DNA of 64,000 nt from JBCBWG01 sp036804185 (GTDB lineage: Bacteria; Pseudomonadota; Alphaproteobacteria; Rhizobiales; Hyphomicrobiaceae), in assembly GCA_050330095.1 (NCBI GenBank), contig JBHJOC010000030.1:6678-70677 (forward strand), in the 5' to 3' direction. The position numbers and the translations under genes are program-made. Below, one piece after another: positions 45,291 through 53,297 of this stretch. The notes beneath the pieces were generated by a model that was not told the origin of the DNA, did no database searches, and was given only the letters and a program-made list of their open reading frames with translations. Numbering within the stretch: position 1 is the stretch's first letter; every line of letters starts with the position of its first letter.

Positions 45291-46355
45291 TCAGTGCCGT
45301 GTGAAGACGCCGCTGGCACCGCCACTGCAACATGGGTCCATCATCAAGCGACCGTAAGCAGCCATCAGGTCAAAGCCCGCTTCACCCGCGCGCGAGAGGA
45401 ATTGGTTCACAAGGTCGACGCTGCAGGCCCGCCATTCAGCAAGATCGTTCGGCGTGATGTCGAAGATCGGCATTTTCTTATCTTGTGCAAATGCGTAAGC
45501 GTCGTCTTCGATCTTTTGAAACTCGTCGCGCAGCTCCAGCTCGACCTCGTTGCCGATTCTGCGGATCAAATCGCGGTCGGCTTCCGATAGACCCGCCCAG
45601 AGATCGGCATTCATAACGACGAGGAATTCGATCGCCCCATGATTGGTCTTGGTGATCGTGCTGCTGACCTCCCAAAGCGCGCGGGTATTCACCCCAGTTA
45701 TCCCGGTTAACCCGATATCGACAACGCGATCTCGCATGGCCTGCGTTTGTTGTGACCCTGGAATACGAAACGGTGTTCCACCGCAGGCCGTAATGAATTC
45801 ACCCTCAAGTTCACTGAAGACTCGAATGCGTTTTCCGCTAATCTCGTCAGGCGTGTTGATTGGTGTCATTCCAGTCGAGAAAGCAACACTGTTTCCGTAC
45901 GGTTGCCACCACAGCGCCACGGTGTTCGTCTTCTGCGAGATCCCTTTATCGATAGCGCGCCGAATATCGTGGTCTGGTGCAGTTGCCTTGCGAATTAATG
46001 CGTCTTGCGTGAACATGAACGGCAGGCCCAGGATATCGACCACAGGGACGAGGTTGCGATACTGGTTCAAGGGGACGACACCCATTTCGATCTTCCCGCT
46101 GCCTACCGCATCGATAACCTCGAAATCCTTGAACAACTGTGCTTTATCAAAAATGTCCACTTTGATCCGACCTTCCGATTGGCTCTCGATGCGCTGCTTG
46201 AAAGCAACGAGGTTCTGTCCAAGGTGATTTGTGATCGGCACCTGAAGCGTAATTCGAAGATTAAGCGGATCGTTCGGGGCCGCCAAAAGCGGAGATGCGG
46301 CACATATAGTAACAGCGAGGCTGAGTGAGACAACCCGCATCAACGTCATGATCAT
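45291..46355 (-). CDS. TRAP transporter solute receptor, DctP family
   Basis: 354 residues from ATG 46355, a start chosen because MTLMRVVSLSLAVTICAASPLLA is a good signal peptide; a 12-residue longer form is possible. DctP-type fold: NLRITLQVPITNHLGQNLV, KIEMGVVPLNQYRNLVPVVDILGLPFMF, and the carboxylate-binding Arg in SGKRIRVFSELEGEF and MRDRVVDIGLTG. These bind organic acids for DctQM permeases. No dctQ or dctM is nearby, so it is an orphan or works with permeases elsewhere. Confidence 0.85.
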   Translation of the reverse strand: MIMTLMRVVSLSLAVTICAASPLLAAPNDPLNLRITLQVPITNHLGQNLVAFKQRIESQSEGRIKVDIFDKAQLFKDFEVIDAVGSGKIEMGVVPLNQYRNLVPVVDILGLPFMFTQDALIRKATAPDHDIRRAIDKGISQKTNTVALWWQPYGNSVAFSTGMTPINTPDEISGKRIRVFSELEGEFITACGGTPFRIPGSQQTQAMRDRVVDIGLTGITGVNTRALWEVSSTITKTNHGAIEFLVVMNADLWAGLSEADRDLIRRIGNEVELELRDEFQKIEDDAYAFAQDKKMPIFDITPNDLAEWRACSVDLVNQFLSRAGEAGFDLMAAYGRLMMDPCCSGGASGVFTRH

Positions 46356-46768
46356 TTCGCTTGCCCCTCTATTACCCCAGCAACAGCCCACCGCAGAGAG
46401 TGTTCAGGGAACTGACGCGCCGCGCACCGATAATATTGTTACGGATGAATGGCGCCCGTTCCCTCATGACTGATAGACTAGAATTCATGGCTGTTTGAAG
46501 GTCGCGTAAACGCGTATCAGCGACGCGCTGGCCGTTGTGGCCCTGGCACTGCAGAGCGTGCGGATGGAAAGCCGAAAGGTCCGTGGGCGCCGCCGGTGCT
46601 TCGGCCCTGGCCGGGCGCGGCAGGTGACGGAGCGCGTCATAGGACAGCCACGCAGTCGTCAACGCGCCGTCACTCGGCGCATGGCAGACTGCTGCGCGGA
46701 ATTCATGGTTCAGGCCGGGAACGCGTGGGGAGATCAAAGTTGGCGATAGAGCGGGACGTCTCGCGACG
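46356..46768. other. Divergent intergenic region, no gene seen
   Basis: Upstream of both the DctP-like gene and the small GTPase. An AT-rich patch at 46425-46500 (CGATAATATTGTTACGG, GACTGATAGACTAGAATTC) is a likely promoter zone for dctP-like. The open frame at 46372-46737 (-) looks like a shadow. Confidence 0.4.
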
Positions 46769-47692
46769 ATGACCGGGGCATCGCAGCGTCAGCTTGAAAC
46801 GATAGACACGCGCGAAGCCACCCTCGCTTGGCTCCGGCGCGGCGCGGTCGAACTTGCGATTGCGAGTTCTGTCGCACCGGAATGCGCACGGGCCGCGCGG
46901 GCGTTCCGCGCGCTCTCGGTGCACCTCTCTCGTCCGCCACGGGTCGCCATACTCGGGGAATCGAACACCGGTAAGTCCACGCTCGCCAATCACCTCGCCC
47001 AGAACGCGCTCTTGCCGACCTCGGTCTTTCAGTCGACGCGGCTGGCAAAGCTGCTTCGATACGCAGACAGGCTGTTTGTGGAAGCCCACATGGACGACCA
47101 CACCGCGGAGCTGCGTTCCGACGTGCTGCCGCAACTGTCGAAGGTCAGATATCTGGAGATCGGGCTGCCCCTCCACAGGTTGAGGGATTTCGAGTTGATC
47201 GACATGCCTGCTGTCGATGCGGCAGACGCGGCGGAGACAGCGGAGCTCCTAGAGCGGCTGAAACCGGATCTGCTCGTGTTCTGCAGTGCTGGCGTCCAAG
47301 CTTGGAAAGAGAGCGAGCGGCAGCATTGGCGTGCGCTCAAGGGGACAGCGAGGGGGGGCGGGCTCCTCGTTCTGACCCATATGGATTTGCTCGCGCCGCA
47401 GGACCGTCAATCGGTGTTTGAGCGTGTCAAGCAACTCGCTGGCGCACAGTTCGCAGCTATCGCGTGTGTCGGACTCGTTGAGGAGAGCGTGGCGGACACG
47501 CAGGATGCCGATGCGCCAAAGCCTGTCGATCTCGCCGTTGGCGCCGCCCCTGACGGTGGCACCGGGTCACTGGGCCTGAGCCTGATCCTCGATTTTGCGC
47601 GCCAAGTCGAGCGCCGTCGGATCAGTCGCATCCGGCGAATCGCTCAGTGGATCGCCGGGCGCAGCCGTCGCAGCCTCGATCATCGCGACTGA
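46769..47692 (+). CDS. Short dynamin-like GTPase
   Basis: 307 residues. P-loop GESNTGKST (Gly63 on), switch-I block LLPTSVFQSTRL, switch II DMPAVD, and G4-like THMD. The switch-I LLPTSV is the same as in the large dynamin-like protein at 53298-55580 (LLPTSVDPWT), and the two share overall organisation, but this one lacks the helical stalk. Dynamin-like GTPases remodel membranes by assembling in pairs. It starts the 46.7-55.6 kb cluster. Confidence 0.75.
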   Translation: MTGASQRQLETIDTREATLAWLRRGAVELAIASSVAPECARAARAFRALSVHLSRPPRVAILGESNTGKSTLANHLAQNALLPTSVFQSTRLAKLLRYADRLFVEAHMDDHTAELRSDVLPQLSKVRYLEIGLPLHRLRDFELIDMPAVDAADAAETAELLERLKPDLLVFCSAGVQAWKESERQHWRALKGTARGGGLLVLTHMDLLAPQDRQSVFERVKQLAGAQFAAIACVGLVEESVADTQDADAPKPVDLAVGAAPDGGTGSLGLSLILDFARQVERRRISRIRRIAQWIAGRSRRSLDHRD

Positions 47693-47759
47693 CGACTTGG
47701 CAGCGCGTGACGCCAACTGATGCGCCCGCACACATCCGTGGGCCGCAGTCCACGTCGCT

Positions 47760-49769
47760 TCAGCGTGCGGGCCGCCATGATGCGACGACCAGAGCCTCGA
47801 GGATCTTTGCATAGGCACCGTTGCCCTTCAGTCGCTCCAGGCCGAGATCGAGTGCGCGGATCAGCTCCGCAGCACCTTCATTGTCCCGCGGTGCAACGGC
47901 ATGGAGCGAATCCATGAACAGTGTCGGCTGGTAGATCTCGAAGCTCTCCGTGACGCCAAGCTGGCCGATGACGTCGCGCGCCTCCAGGTCGGTTGCAAGG
48001 AAGCCATCGACTTCGCCGGTTTCGACCGCCGCGATGCAGTGCACGAGCGTCGGCCGCTGCACGGTCGTCATCTCGAGACGGGGCGCTTGCGGAGCATTGA
48101 GTGGCTCTGCGGGAACTATGACCGTCTCAGCGTCTTCAGGCACGCATGCCGTCAGCCGGATTGGGCCCGTCGGGTCTGCAGCCTGGCGTCCGTCGAGTTC
48201 GGCAACGCGGGTCGCTTTGACGTGCACACCTGCAACGACGCGCAGCAGCGGTGCAGAGAATATGCCCCGATCGCAGAGGTGAGCCGCAGCCCGTGTCAAC
48301 CCGCCGGGGTCGTCACATCGCGGCCTCTGCCAAGGGAACGAAACGACTTCGGCAGCCGGCTCGGCGCCCGGCACCTCGATCAAGGCCGCGCGCGTCGACC
48401 AGCGCAACGCCACCTCGACAGTGCTGTCATCGAGGCCAGCCGCGAGGCTTTGGCGAAGGATCTCCGTCGCGATATTCTTTTCGGCCCCTGCCGGCTCAGT
48501 GAACGGAGGTCGTCTGATCGCAGCGATCACCACCGCGCGGCGGTCACCCTGGCTCGCGCCGATGCCCGTCGCCCGATCCTGGTCGAAGGCCCGTGCAGCC
48601 ACGGGGGCCGGCTGTTGGCTCGGCGATCGCTGGCCAAGATCCTGGCTAGCCCTGGTGCCATCGGGGGCGCTGGGCGGCGGCGCCACCGCAACGGCGTCCA
48701 GTTGAACGTAGGAGCGCGGCGGCGCGACGATCGCGAGTTCACGCATCTCCGTGGCTGCAAGAATGCGGGCAGGGTCGATCGCGCCGAAGCGTTGCCACGC
48801 TGGGGGGATCAGTGACAGGTCGACCTCGGGCCAGACACTGCGCGGGTGGGCGCTGCGCAAATCAGTCAAGCTGCGGTAGAAACTCGTGATGAATCTCTGA
48901 ACCCTTGGAAACCGATCGCTGCGCTGGCTCCAGTTGAACGTTGCGAGCATGGCCGCAACGCCGAGACCGTTCACGGTCCCTCCGAGTTGCGCCGTTCCCG
49001 TGATCTCGAGTGGCACGAACGCGCGGCGCAAGCTCGGCGTCGCCGCGATCGGCAGCAGCGCGTAGCCGCCAGCCGCTTCAATCTGGGATTGGAATGGCAG
49101 CAGCTGCGCGCCGACGAGCAGGATCGCATCGGCGCGGGGTAGGCCGCCACTGGTCTGGGGACCGGCGGATGTCGATGAGGCGAGAGTTTTGCCAATATCG
49201 ACGAGGTCGATCCGGATGCCGAGGAGGTCCGCCAGTGTCTCGGCGGTCAAGCGCGCGTCGGGATCCTCAAGGACGACGCCAACGCGCAGCCCATCAAGTT
49301 CGCGCACCTCGCGGATTGGGGAGCGGGCAAACAGATAGATCGGATCGGTGTAAAGGTGAGAGACGATCCGAAGACGCAGACCGGCGGATGGCATCTCGCC
49401 CGCGAAGCTTGGAGCTGCGAGGAGGTCACTGCGCAACACGGCGAGTTCCACTCCGGGCCGATAGAGGAGGTCGCGTGCGCGCTCGATGCCGCCCAAACCG
49501 CTGAGAATCGAGATCTGAAGGCCCGTCTCCCCGATCGCGTCTGCCAACTCGCGCATGGCCTGGGCATCGCGACCAGATTGGCCGCGTCCGACACGGATCG
49601 TCAGCGCTGGGTCCAATGGCGCAGCCTGACGCTGAGCGAGAGCGGGAGGCGGACGGTCGACGAGCCCGAGGACGAGCCCGAGGCTGACCAGGCCGAGCGC
49701 CAAGGACCTGATCCAGGTCGATTGCGATGAGCTGAACGACATCGCTTGATGCCACACACGCAGTATCAC
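47760..49769 (-). CDS. Exported tandem solute-binding-type protein (TAXI-like plus Cys-rich SBP domain)
   Basis: 669 residues from GTG 49769, preceded by GGGAGAAG; ATG 49742 is the alternative. Signal peptide about residues 10-46. Residues 55-320 look like a TAXI-type binding domain (LTIRVGRGQSGRDAQAMRELADAI, GLRVGVVLEDPDARLTAETLADLLGI), residues about 410-665 a second solute-binding domain with four Cys (RPRC, HLC, LTAC, LVHC). Two binding domains in one chain is unusual. The second is a paralogue of the LysM gene's domain at 50283-51704. Ligand unknown. Shares the cluster with two dynamin-like GTPases. Confidence 0.75.
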   Translation of the reverse strand: MILRVWHQAMSFSSSQSTWIRSLALGLVSLGLVLGLVDRPPPALAQRQAAPLDPALTIRVGRGQSGRDAQAMRELADAIGETGLQISILSGLGGIERARDLLYRPGVELAVLRSDLLAAPSFAGEMPSAGLRLRIVSHLYTDPIYLFARSPIREVRELDGLRVGVVLEDPDARLTAETLADLLGIRIDLVDIGKTLASSTSAGPQTSGGLPRADAILLVGAQLLPFQSQIEAAGGYALLPIAATPSLRRAFVPLEITGTAQLGGTVNGLGVAAMLATFNWSQRSDRFPRVQRFITSFYRSLTDLRSAHPRSVWPEVDLSLIPPAWQRFGAIDPARILAATEMRELAIVAPPRSYVQLDAVAVAPPPSAPDGTRASQDLGQRSPSQQPAPVAARAFDQDRATGIGASQGDRRAVVIAAIRRPPFTEPAGAEKNIATEILRQSLAAGLDDSTVEVALRWSTRAALIEVPGAEPAAEVVSFPWQRPRCDDPGGLTRAAAHLCDRGIFSAPLLRVVAGVHVKATRVAELDGRQAADPTGPIRLTACVPEDAETVIVPAEPLNAPQAPRLEMTTVQRPTLVHCIAAVETGEVDGFLATDLEARDVIGQLGVTESFEIYQPTLFMDSLHAVAPRDNEGAAELIRALDLGLERLKGNGAYAKILEALVVASWRPAR

Positions 49770-50282
49770 TCAAGCTTCTCCCAACCCATGACGCTCGACA
49801 GCCGTCGCAGTCGCTTTCTGGTCGTACCGGCCAATTCCGCCGAGGCGGCGACAGTTGGATCGCGCCCGTTTCCCACGGTTGCGCCTGCATGGCTGCCGCT
49901 CGACCTCGTGCCGCCGATCAGAAGTCCTGCACCATCCGCAACATACGCCTCCCGGGGACGTCTGATCGCGAAGCGGTACGAGATCCAATATGTTGCTCGT
50001 ACCCTTTGCCTTCCGTAGTTCGTTCCAGCGTCTGACGAGGGTGACTCACGAACTACGGAAAGCGGGTGCTAGCCCCGATGCCGCAGCCTCAATACGGTAA
50101 GGCTCGGCGCAGCGCAAAAAACAACCCCCTCGCCCTGCGACACCATAATTGCCATAATCATGGCTTCATTGGGGTTTGGGATGGTGGTCTGGGCCGACTG
50201 TTGTTGTGCGCTGGCAAGGATGACGGATTAGTCCTTGGCGAAATTGACATAGATCGGTTCGGCAATCGGGGTGGTCGTTTTC
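49770..50282. other. Divergent intergenic region with repeat copy 7
   Basis: Repeat copy 7 at 49911-50072. From 50073 to 50282 a TTGACA (50244-50249) has no clear -10 at the right distance; nothing else identifiable. Confidence 0.5.
49911..50072 (+). repeat. Dispersed triple-hairpin repeat, copy 7 (best preserved)
   Basis: Hairpin 1: GATCAGAAGTCC (49916-49927) with GGACGTCTGATC (49956-49967). Hairpin 2: GGTACGAG (49975-49982) with CTCGTACC (49996-50003), perfect 8 bp. Hairpin 3: TTCCGTAGTTCGT (50011-50023) with ACGAACTACGGAA (50048-50060), perfect 13 bp. Ends in CTAG (50069-50072). Lies between divergent genes. Confidence 0.9.
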
Positions 50283-51704
50283 ATGGAACTCACGACAGGG
50301 GCGTGTGCGGAGCGTCGCGTGGCTGCGACTGGATTGCCGGGACGGAACCGCTCGGGGCGTTCTTGGTTTGCGTCTTGCGCGTCAGGCGGGTTGTCTGTTT
50401 TCCGGCGTGTCCTCGCGCTGACAGGTGTCGCGCTCTACGCCTTTGTGCCGTCCGCGGCAGCTCAGACATGCGGGCAGGATTATCGCATCGTCGAAGGCGA
50501 TACGCTCGGGGCGATTGCTGCGCGAACGTATGGCGACCCCAATCAGTGGACGATTATCTTTTATGCCAATCAAGACCGCATCAGCGATGATGGGATGCTG
50601 ATCAGGCCGGGGCTCGAGTTGCGGTTGCCCTGCATCGGACGCTCCCTGCAATCTCGCACGCCGGCGGTTACGGCGCCGACCTCGCCACCTGCACAAGCTG
50701 CCGCACAAAGCCCGGCGCCGCCGACGGTCGCTGCCGAACAGCCTGTCGACCGAACATCGCCGAGCGGGCAAGCGGACCAAATATTGATTTCTTCGCTGTT
50801 GCGGCAGGTGCAACTCCTGACAGCAGATGGGTATACGCCCTTTACCGGTCGGACGCTAGAAAACGGCGGCATGATTACAGAATTACTGTCGAAATCGATG
50901 TCGATGGTAAAAAGTGAATCGAATGGCCGCTTCGATTACTCTATTTCTTGGGTCAACGATTGGGCAGCACACCTCAGCCCGTTGTTGATTTCGCGGGCGT
51001 TCGATCTCGGTTTTCCCTATTCGAAACCAGACTGCACCGAACTTGCCGTGCTTGATCGTATCGACCGGCTGAAGTGCGAACGGTTTTTCTTTTCAGATCC
51101 GCTTTTTGAAGTCGCCACGTTGCTCTATACGCGGGTTGATTCTTCGATCAAGACCCTTTCGAGTGCGGACGTTCAGGGAACAACTGTCTGCCGTCCCGTC
51201 GGCTGGTCGATGCAGGAATTCGATCAAGGCGGGCGAAACTGGATCAGGGACTCGATCGTCGTTGTTGTGCGGCCGCCGTCTTTCGATGCATGTTTTCAAC
51301 TGCTTGCCGAAGGTCGTGTCGACAGCGTCGCGGCCGACGAATTGACGGCCAGATCGAGCATCGCGCTTCTTGGGCTGGACGATGTGGTGAACCCTCTCGA
51401 CGCACCGCTCAGCTTCTCGACGCTGCACGCCATGGTCACGCGCACCCATCCCCATGCGCGCACCATTCTTTACTACACCAACGAAGGTTTGCGCCGGCTC
51501 CGACAAACCCGTGAATACGATCAGATCGTCGACAAGCATCTGTCGGATTTCTGGTCGTCGCTGAAAACGGTACCAAACGCTGCAATCGCGACGCAGCGGG
51601 CAGTGGAACAGCCGCGGGCGGCAACAGCGGTCCAGGGTCCCGCACCTGCGAGCGAGCCGGCTGCGGCATCTCAACCTGCAGAGCCCGTCCGCGGAAACAA
51701 CTAA
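50283..51704 (+). CDS. LysM plus Cys-rich solute-binding domain protein
   Basis: 473 residues from ATG 50283 (GTG 50271 also possible). Signal peptide or anchor near residues 35-65 (VFRRVLALTGVALYAFVPSAAAQ), a LysM domain at about 65-118 (YRIVEGDTLGAIAARTYGDPNQW), an Ala/Pro linker, then a solute-binding-type domain (about 165-435) with four Cys (KPDC, LKC, TVC, DAC). The domain matches the C-terminal domain of the minus-strand gene ending 500 bases upstream, including the Cys order and RP...C...GRVD. LysM would tether it to the wall. Ligand unknown. Confidence 0.8.
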   Translation: MELTTGACAERRVAATGLPGRNRSGRSWFASCASGGLSVFRRVLALTGVALYAFVPSAAAQTCGQDYRIVEGDTLGAIAARTYGDPNQWTIIFYANQDRISDDGMLIRPGLELRLPCIGRSLQSRTPAVTAPTSPPAQAAAQSPAPPTVAAEQPVDRTSPSGQADQILISSLLRQVQLLTADGYTPFTGRTLENGGMITELLSKSMSMVKSESNGRFDYSISWVNDWAAHLSPLLISRAFDLGFPYSKPDCTELAVLDRIDRLKCERFFFSDPLFEVATLLYTRVDSSIKTLSSADVQGTTVCRPVGWSMQEFDQGGRNWIRDSIVVVVRPPSFDACFQLLAEGRVDSVAADELTARSSIALLGLDDVVNPLDAPLSFSTLHAMVTRTHPHARTILYYTNEGLRRLRQTREYDQIVDKHLSDFWSSLKTVPNAAIATQRAVEQPRAATAVQGPAPASEPAAASQPAEPVRGNN

Positions 51705-51989
51705 TGGCGACGCTGTGGTCGTTTGCGGCACGATCGCTGCGCAGTGAGCTTCATCCGGGCGGGAGCGCTCGATCTTGCTGCGGCGCGCGGCCGCAATGCC
51801 GCGCAAACAGGGGAAACCCGAACGCGGGTGTTGCGGGTCTCACGCTTGGTCCCCGCCTTCTGCAGTCTCGCCTGCCAAGCGTTAGTGACAAAAGCAAAAC
51901 GACAAGCGTGACGTTGCTCGTGTTCCCTGCGTCCCCGACACTTGATCAATCGGGTGCTGCACAGGAAGCCGAGTGTCGGAGACGGAACA
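51705..51989. other. Convergent intergenic region, no gene seen
   Basis: 285 bases between convergent genes; no terminator hairpin with U-tract or repeat recognised. Confidence 0.35.
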
Positions 51990-52865
51990 CTAGCGCGACC
52001 GGTTCAATCGCATCGATACGAGAATACGTTCGAGTGAAACGTCTGGGGACACCAAGCCTTGCTGGAGGGCAATGTCGTACCAGCGCTGAAACAAGCGCTC
52101 CGCCTCGCGCTCGTCGGCTTCGGCATCGCGGGATGGAAGCTCGGACAGCACAATGGGGCTGTGAGCACGGGCTAGCGCCCAGACGAGATCGGCATTCTGG
52201 GGGCTTTCAGCCAGGTGCTGTTCCAGGAGCTGGCGGGCTTTCTGCACGCGCCCTTCTGCAAGGGCGCCACCGGCCGCAGCGATCACCTCTTCATGAGAGG
52301 GGCTCGGGCGTCCTGCCGGTGCTGCGGGCAGCCTCGCCCCCGTTGCAGGATCGGTACTCACGGTGCGATTCGGCGGCGGTGCGGTCTGCGGATCGCGGCT
52401 TGCCAGCGGGATCGCATCACGCAAGGCCTCTGCCGTTGTCGTCGACGTTGCCCCATCGAGTGCGCTCGAACGATTGCGGGGAGGGGGCGGTTGCGACGCT
52501 TCAACTGTGTCAGGTTCGCGCGTCGCGTCGACAGGCAGCCCATGCATCCAAAAGAGTGAGCCGCCAATGCCGACCACTCCAATGATTGCTGCGAACGCCA
52601 CGATCGCCCGATATGAACGGGTTGGGGGAGCACGCGTCTCGACTTCGGCTGGTGGTGGGACGATCAGGCTTTTGCCGGTGGTACTCTCGGTCTGCGCCCG
52701 TGCGATGCGGGGCGTGCGATCGGTATCGAGAGGCTCCGACGGTTCGGGCGCAGCTTCTGGGTCTAGCCCAAGTTCCAAACGCTCGAGCAGGCGGCGGACG
52801 CGTGCGACGTCCACACTCGGTTCTGCGCCGTCTTTCAATTCCAAGGTCACACGCGGACCGTCCAT
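51990..52865 (-). CDS. Single-pass membrane protein with TPR-like C-terminus
   Basis: 291 residues. Cytoplasmic N-terminus (residues 1-85: acidic/Pro-rich), one transmembrane helix at about 86-109 (IVAFAAIIGVVGIGGSLFWM), a low-complexity Pro/Thr linker, and a helical repeat at about 195-280 (GALAEGRVQKARQLLEQHLAESPQNADLVWALARAH), resembling TPR. No known family recognised. Lies between the LysM protein (convergent) and the dynamin-like gene (divergent), so it may be part of the same envelope system. Confidence 0.6.
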   Translation of the reverse strand: MDGPRVTLELKDGAEPSVDVARVRRLLERLELGLDPEAAPEPSEPLDTDRTPRIARAQTESTTGKSLIVPPPAEVETRAPPTRSYRAIVAFAAIIGVVGIGGSLFWMHGLPVDATREPDTVEASQPPPPRNRSSALDGATSTTTAEALRDAIPLASRDPQTAPPPNRTVSTDPATGARLPAAPAGRPSPSHEEVIAAAGGALAEGRVQKARQLLEQHLAESPQNADLVWALARAHSPIVLSELPSRDAEADEREAERLFQRWYDIALQQGLVSPDVSLERILVSMRLNRSR

Positions 52866-53297
52866 TCGAATTGCCCCGTCGAGAATCGCGAACCCCGTAA
52901 CAGCTCCGGAGACAGCGTCGCGGTCATCGCTGCCATGTCAACATGGCAAATCCGCGCCAGAATTTCAAAAGCCTAACCAATTCCGGTTTACGTTTCGACG
53001 TGCAGTCCCGGTGCGAGGTTCCGCTCTTCGGAGCCGTGTCGGTGATGTGAAGGGCTGGTTATCTTCGCCGGTCGCATCCGGCGATAGCGTGGCTCCAGTT
53101 CGGCGTGTGCTCGGGCACGGCGCGAACGGGCCTGGACCGGAACGGTTGAGCTGAGGATGAGACTGGCGCCAGTGAGGGTCGGTTCGAGACTTTTGTAATG
53201 GTCAAGTACTGCCGTTGCGATGATCGGCTGGGGGAGTTGGCCGGGTGGGAGCGCCATCAACGGTCGGGGCGCGCGGGCTTTGGGTGGGACTGGTCAA
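52866..53297. other. Divergent intergenic region, no gene seen
   Basis: Separates the membrane protein and the dynamin-like gene. The in-frame ATG at 53220 is inside. No repeat or operator identified. Confidence 0.35.

Noticed and set aside
46372..46737. 121-residue open frame upstream of the DctP-like gene
   Set aside because: No ribosome site, no family pattern, overlaps the promoter zone; shadow-like composition.
52866..53297. ATG 53220 as start of the dynamin-like gene
   Set aside because: No ribosome site, and the 26 extra residues are Gly-rich; ATG 53298 is favoured, though not proven.
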